A stretch of 64,000 nt of DNA, from assembly GCA_021927905.1 (NCBI GenBank), contig BLLK01000047.1:3906001-3970000 (forward strand). Reading direction: 5' to 3'. Below the pieces are notes generated by a model. The model did not search any database and had not been told where the DNA came from. It saw nothing but the letters and a program-made list of their open reading frames with translations. The position numbers were made by a program, and so were the translations under genes. How positions within the stretch are numbered: the stretch's first letter is position 1; every line of letters begins with the position of its first letter. The stretch comes from Chaetoceros tenuissimus (Eukaryota; Bacillariophyta; Thalassiosirophyceae; Chaetocerotales; Chaetocerotaceae). Of this stretch, positions 62,186 through 64,000 are shown one piece after another.

Positions 62186-63946
62186 TTACGGAAGAAATGC
62201 TGTTGCAGAAGACGCAAGAATTTCATGTAAGTCAATAGATTGTAAGGCATCACTAATGAAAGAAAGTGAAATATCTGAAATATCCGAGCTCGCTACTTGT
62301 ATCGAGTCTGCTACCGATGAATGATCGTAGGTATGCAAAGTTTCAGTAATCATAGACACTGTAGAATGAGAATCTACCTGTGATGCAGCATCTTGAACAA
62401 CTTCTTGTATTTTCTCTTCCATTGGTTTGATTGTCTCGATTGTAGACTCCTTGATAACTGTAGTTATTGTTTCTTCGACTGGCTTTATAGATTCCGTAAC
62501 AACTGTAGTTATTGTTTCTTCAACTGGTTTTGTAGCCTCGATTATGATATCGGGACTGGGAGTGACAGTTTTAGTTGCTTCTACAACAGCAGGTTCTGGG
62601 GTAGATGACACCACGTTCGAAATTGTAGTCTGTGTAGTTTCTTCCACAATGTGTACTGGTTCTACAGCAGGTGCAGGAGCACTTGTTACGATATTGTTGC
62701 TCTCTATGGCCTTCTCTACCTCATTGATTGCGCAATCTGTACATTCACTTGCCTTCTTTTCGACTGACTGAATAGAGTTAATAGCAGCTTCGTTAACGGA
62801 TTCCAAAGCTTTTACATTCGAAGCAGTATCGGCAGTATCGCCCTTTACAACATCTTCTGCAGTTTTAATCATTTTTTCTATGGTATCGTCAGCTGATTTT
62901 AGTGTCTCTACAGCTTCTTCGTCAATCTTAGCATCTTTTGCAACAGCCTCTTTCACCATTTCGGCCTTTATTTCATCAGCCTTGATCTTTTCAACCGCTT
63001 CGTCCGTGATTGCCTTTAATGCTGTATATGATGTTTCATCCTTATTCTTTGTAGCTGCGTCAATTGCAGTCTCGACTGAGGTAATGGCAGTGATGACATC
63101 ATTTGCCTTGGAATCCAAAGAGGTCACGGCAGCAGCATCTGCTTGAGCTACCTTGGACATATTTTCTGCTACTGATTCCGCAGCTTTCATTTCTTCAATA
63201 ACTTCTTTCGCCGTAGATTCCAAAACAGTGACAACTTTCGAGTTTCCCAACTCAGTAGCTGCTTCTCTTGCAGTAGATTCTACACTTTCGATCGACTTTA
63301 TCAGTTCTGAACCTTTTTGTTCAAGCTCTAGAATCTCTTTAATATCTTCCTTCACGACAGCCTTTACAGAATCTGCAACTTTATCAGCTGCATCAATACT
63401 TTTCTTGACAGCCTGTGCAGAAGCTTCCAAAGTCTGCTTATCCGTTTCATCAACAGTCTTTTGGATAATCTTTTCTCTCACAGTTCCCATAGTTTCTTCC
63501 GCCTTTTTCATACTCTCTACAACATCAGTAGATACAGTCTTTAAATCTTTGACAGCCTGTGCATCACTTTTGGCAGAGGTAGCAGCTGCTTCTGAAATAG
63601 CTTCTGCAGCCTTTAGATCTTCGACAATCCCCTTGTTGGCAGAAGCCGGATCCAACTTTTGCTTGATGGCAAGTTCCGCAGCTTTTTCAGCAGCTGCAAT
63701 ACTTTTTTCCACAGATTTTTCAGCTTCTTCAATTTCCTTCAAGAAGTAATTTGAGATTCCTTGAGATTTGATTTCTTCCCAACTCTGTTTCACAATTGCA
63801 AGGCGTTCTTCGAGTGATTCATCGGATTGTACATAATTGAGATGTGTAGATTTTCTCGTGTTTATGACGGGAGGAGAAACGAATGCTGAACTCTGAACCA
63901 GGATTGTTGCCGCTACAGTAGATGGTGCCAATATTCTTAATTTCAT
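62186..63946 (-). CDS. Ala/Glu-rich coiled-coil plastid-targeted protein
   Basis: Single exon, 586 residues. Residues 1-22 are a signal peptide ending S-S-A-F-V-S, the A-F-type plastid motif, followed by a short basic transit-like stretch. Residues ~45-410 are nearly continuous helix with repeats of the form A-A-x-x-A-x-x-V-K and K-x-A-E-E/S, no Pro and few aromatics: a long coiled coil like apolipoprotein- or LEA-like rods. Residues ~430-520 are repeats of P-V-E-E-T-I-T-T-V-V/I around Thr/Val/Pro, then an ordinary tail. No enzyme motif. Possibly a structural plastid (pyrenoid, thylakoid edge) protein; inference only. Confidence 0.8.
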   Translation of the reverse strand: MKLRILAPSTVAATILVQSSAFVSPPVINTRKSTHLNYVQSDESLEERLAIVKQSWEEIKSQGISNYFLKEIEEAEKSVEKSIAAAEKAAELAIKQKLDPASANKGIVEDLKAAEAISEAAATSAKSDAQAVKDLKTVSTDVVESMKKAEETMGTVREKIIQKTVDETDKQTLEASAQAVKKSIDAADKVADSVKAVVKEDIKEILELEQKGSELIKSIESVESTAREAATELGNSKVVTVLESTAKEVIEEMKAAESVAENMSKVAQADAAAVTSLDSKANDVITAITSVETAIDAATKNKDETSYTALKAITDEAVEKIKADEIKAEMVKEAVAKDAKIDEEAVETLKSADDTIEKMIKTAEDVVKGDTADTASNVKALESVNEAAINSIQSVEKKASECTDCAINEVEKAIESNNIVTSAPAPAVEPVHIVEETTQTTISNVVSSTPEPAVVEATKTVTPSPDIIIEATKPVEETITTVVTESIKPVEETITTVIKESTIETIKPMEEKIQEVVQDAASQVDSHSTVSMITETLHTYDHSSVADSIQVASSDISDISLSFISDALQSIDLHEILASSATAFLP

Positions 63947-64000
63947 GCTTGGTACAGTGTATTTTTATAACAATGTTGCAATTGCAAACAAATGGATGTG

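Noticed and set aside
62393-63749. Plus-strand frames opposite the coiled-coil plastid gene
   Set aside because: Mirror frames of Ala/Glu/Lys-rich codons; the minus frame has signal peptide, start and stop.
1-64000. CRISPR arrays, rRNA genes, prokaryotic operons
   Set aside because: None seen; intron-bearing genes show nuclear eukaryotic DNA.

Overview
The window reads as nuclear DNA of a diatom, most likely a centric of the Chaetoceros type; the species is inference. The reasons are AT-rich spacers, compact genes with short GT-AG introns (mostly 60-120 nt), plastid-type presequences ending in an A-F motif (8863 and 63946, minus strand), a heat-shock-factor-like regulator, a BspA-type leucine-rich-repeat gene, and a family of membrane RING-H2 proteins. 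About 35 gene models are supported. Many join two or more open frames across introns that I placed by splice consensus and reading phase.

Region by region. 1-10.5 kb: end of a beta-propeller-like gene with a frameshift, a 61-residue mini-gene related to the N-terminal part of PDCD4, PDCD4 itself (two MA3 domains), a divergent TALE homeobox gene, proteasome subunit alpha-3, a plastid protein resembling HHL1, and a sulfotransferase-like membrane protein. 10.6-19.8 kb: six copies of a one-pass membrane RING-H2 family (four intact, two broken inside the RING), with a DUF5672 glycosyltransferase-like gene among them. 20.3-22.3 kb: a CDPK-like kinase. 22.4-26.5 kb: a very young DIRS/Ngaro-like tyrosine-recombinase retrotransposon with split direct repeats, 160 bp upstream of a second propeller gene. 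28.3-35.2 kb: four MYND-finger paralogues in tandem, two internally deleted, all behind the same ~105-115 bp upstream block. 35.5-43.8 kb: single-PQ-loop protein, UDP-glucuronate decarboxylase, SCP2 protein, exostosin-like glycosyltransferase, HSF and an SRPBCC membrane protein. 43.9-49.0 kb: a 1687-residue globin-nitric oxide synthase fusion. 50.2-52.3 kb: a probably myristoylated protein of ten ~54-residue repeats. 52.6-64 kb: a 63-residue basic protein, a polytopic membrane protein, molybdenum cofactor sulfurase, a quinone-oxidoreductase-like MDR enzyme, a BspA-type LRR protein and an Ala-rich coiled-coil plastid protein.

The genes do not form one pathway. Local logic comes from duplication (RING and MYND clusters, PDCD4 mini-gene) and from shared non-coding elements: the MYND upstream block, a two-part motif ahead of both the HSF and SRPBCC genes, and a 27-nt element behind two minus-strand genes. 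The strongest candidates for something new are the globin-NOS whose globin part seems to lack the proximal histidine, and the RING cluster, whose N-terminal segments differ far more between neighbours than the DNA around them.
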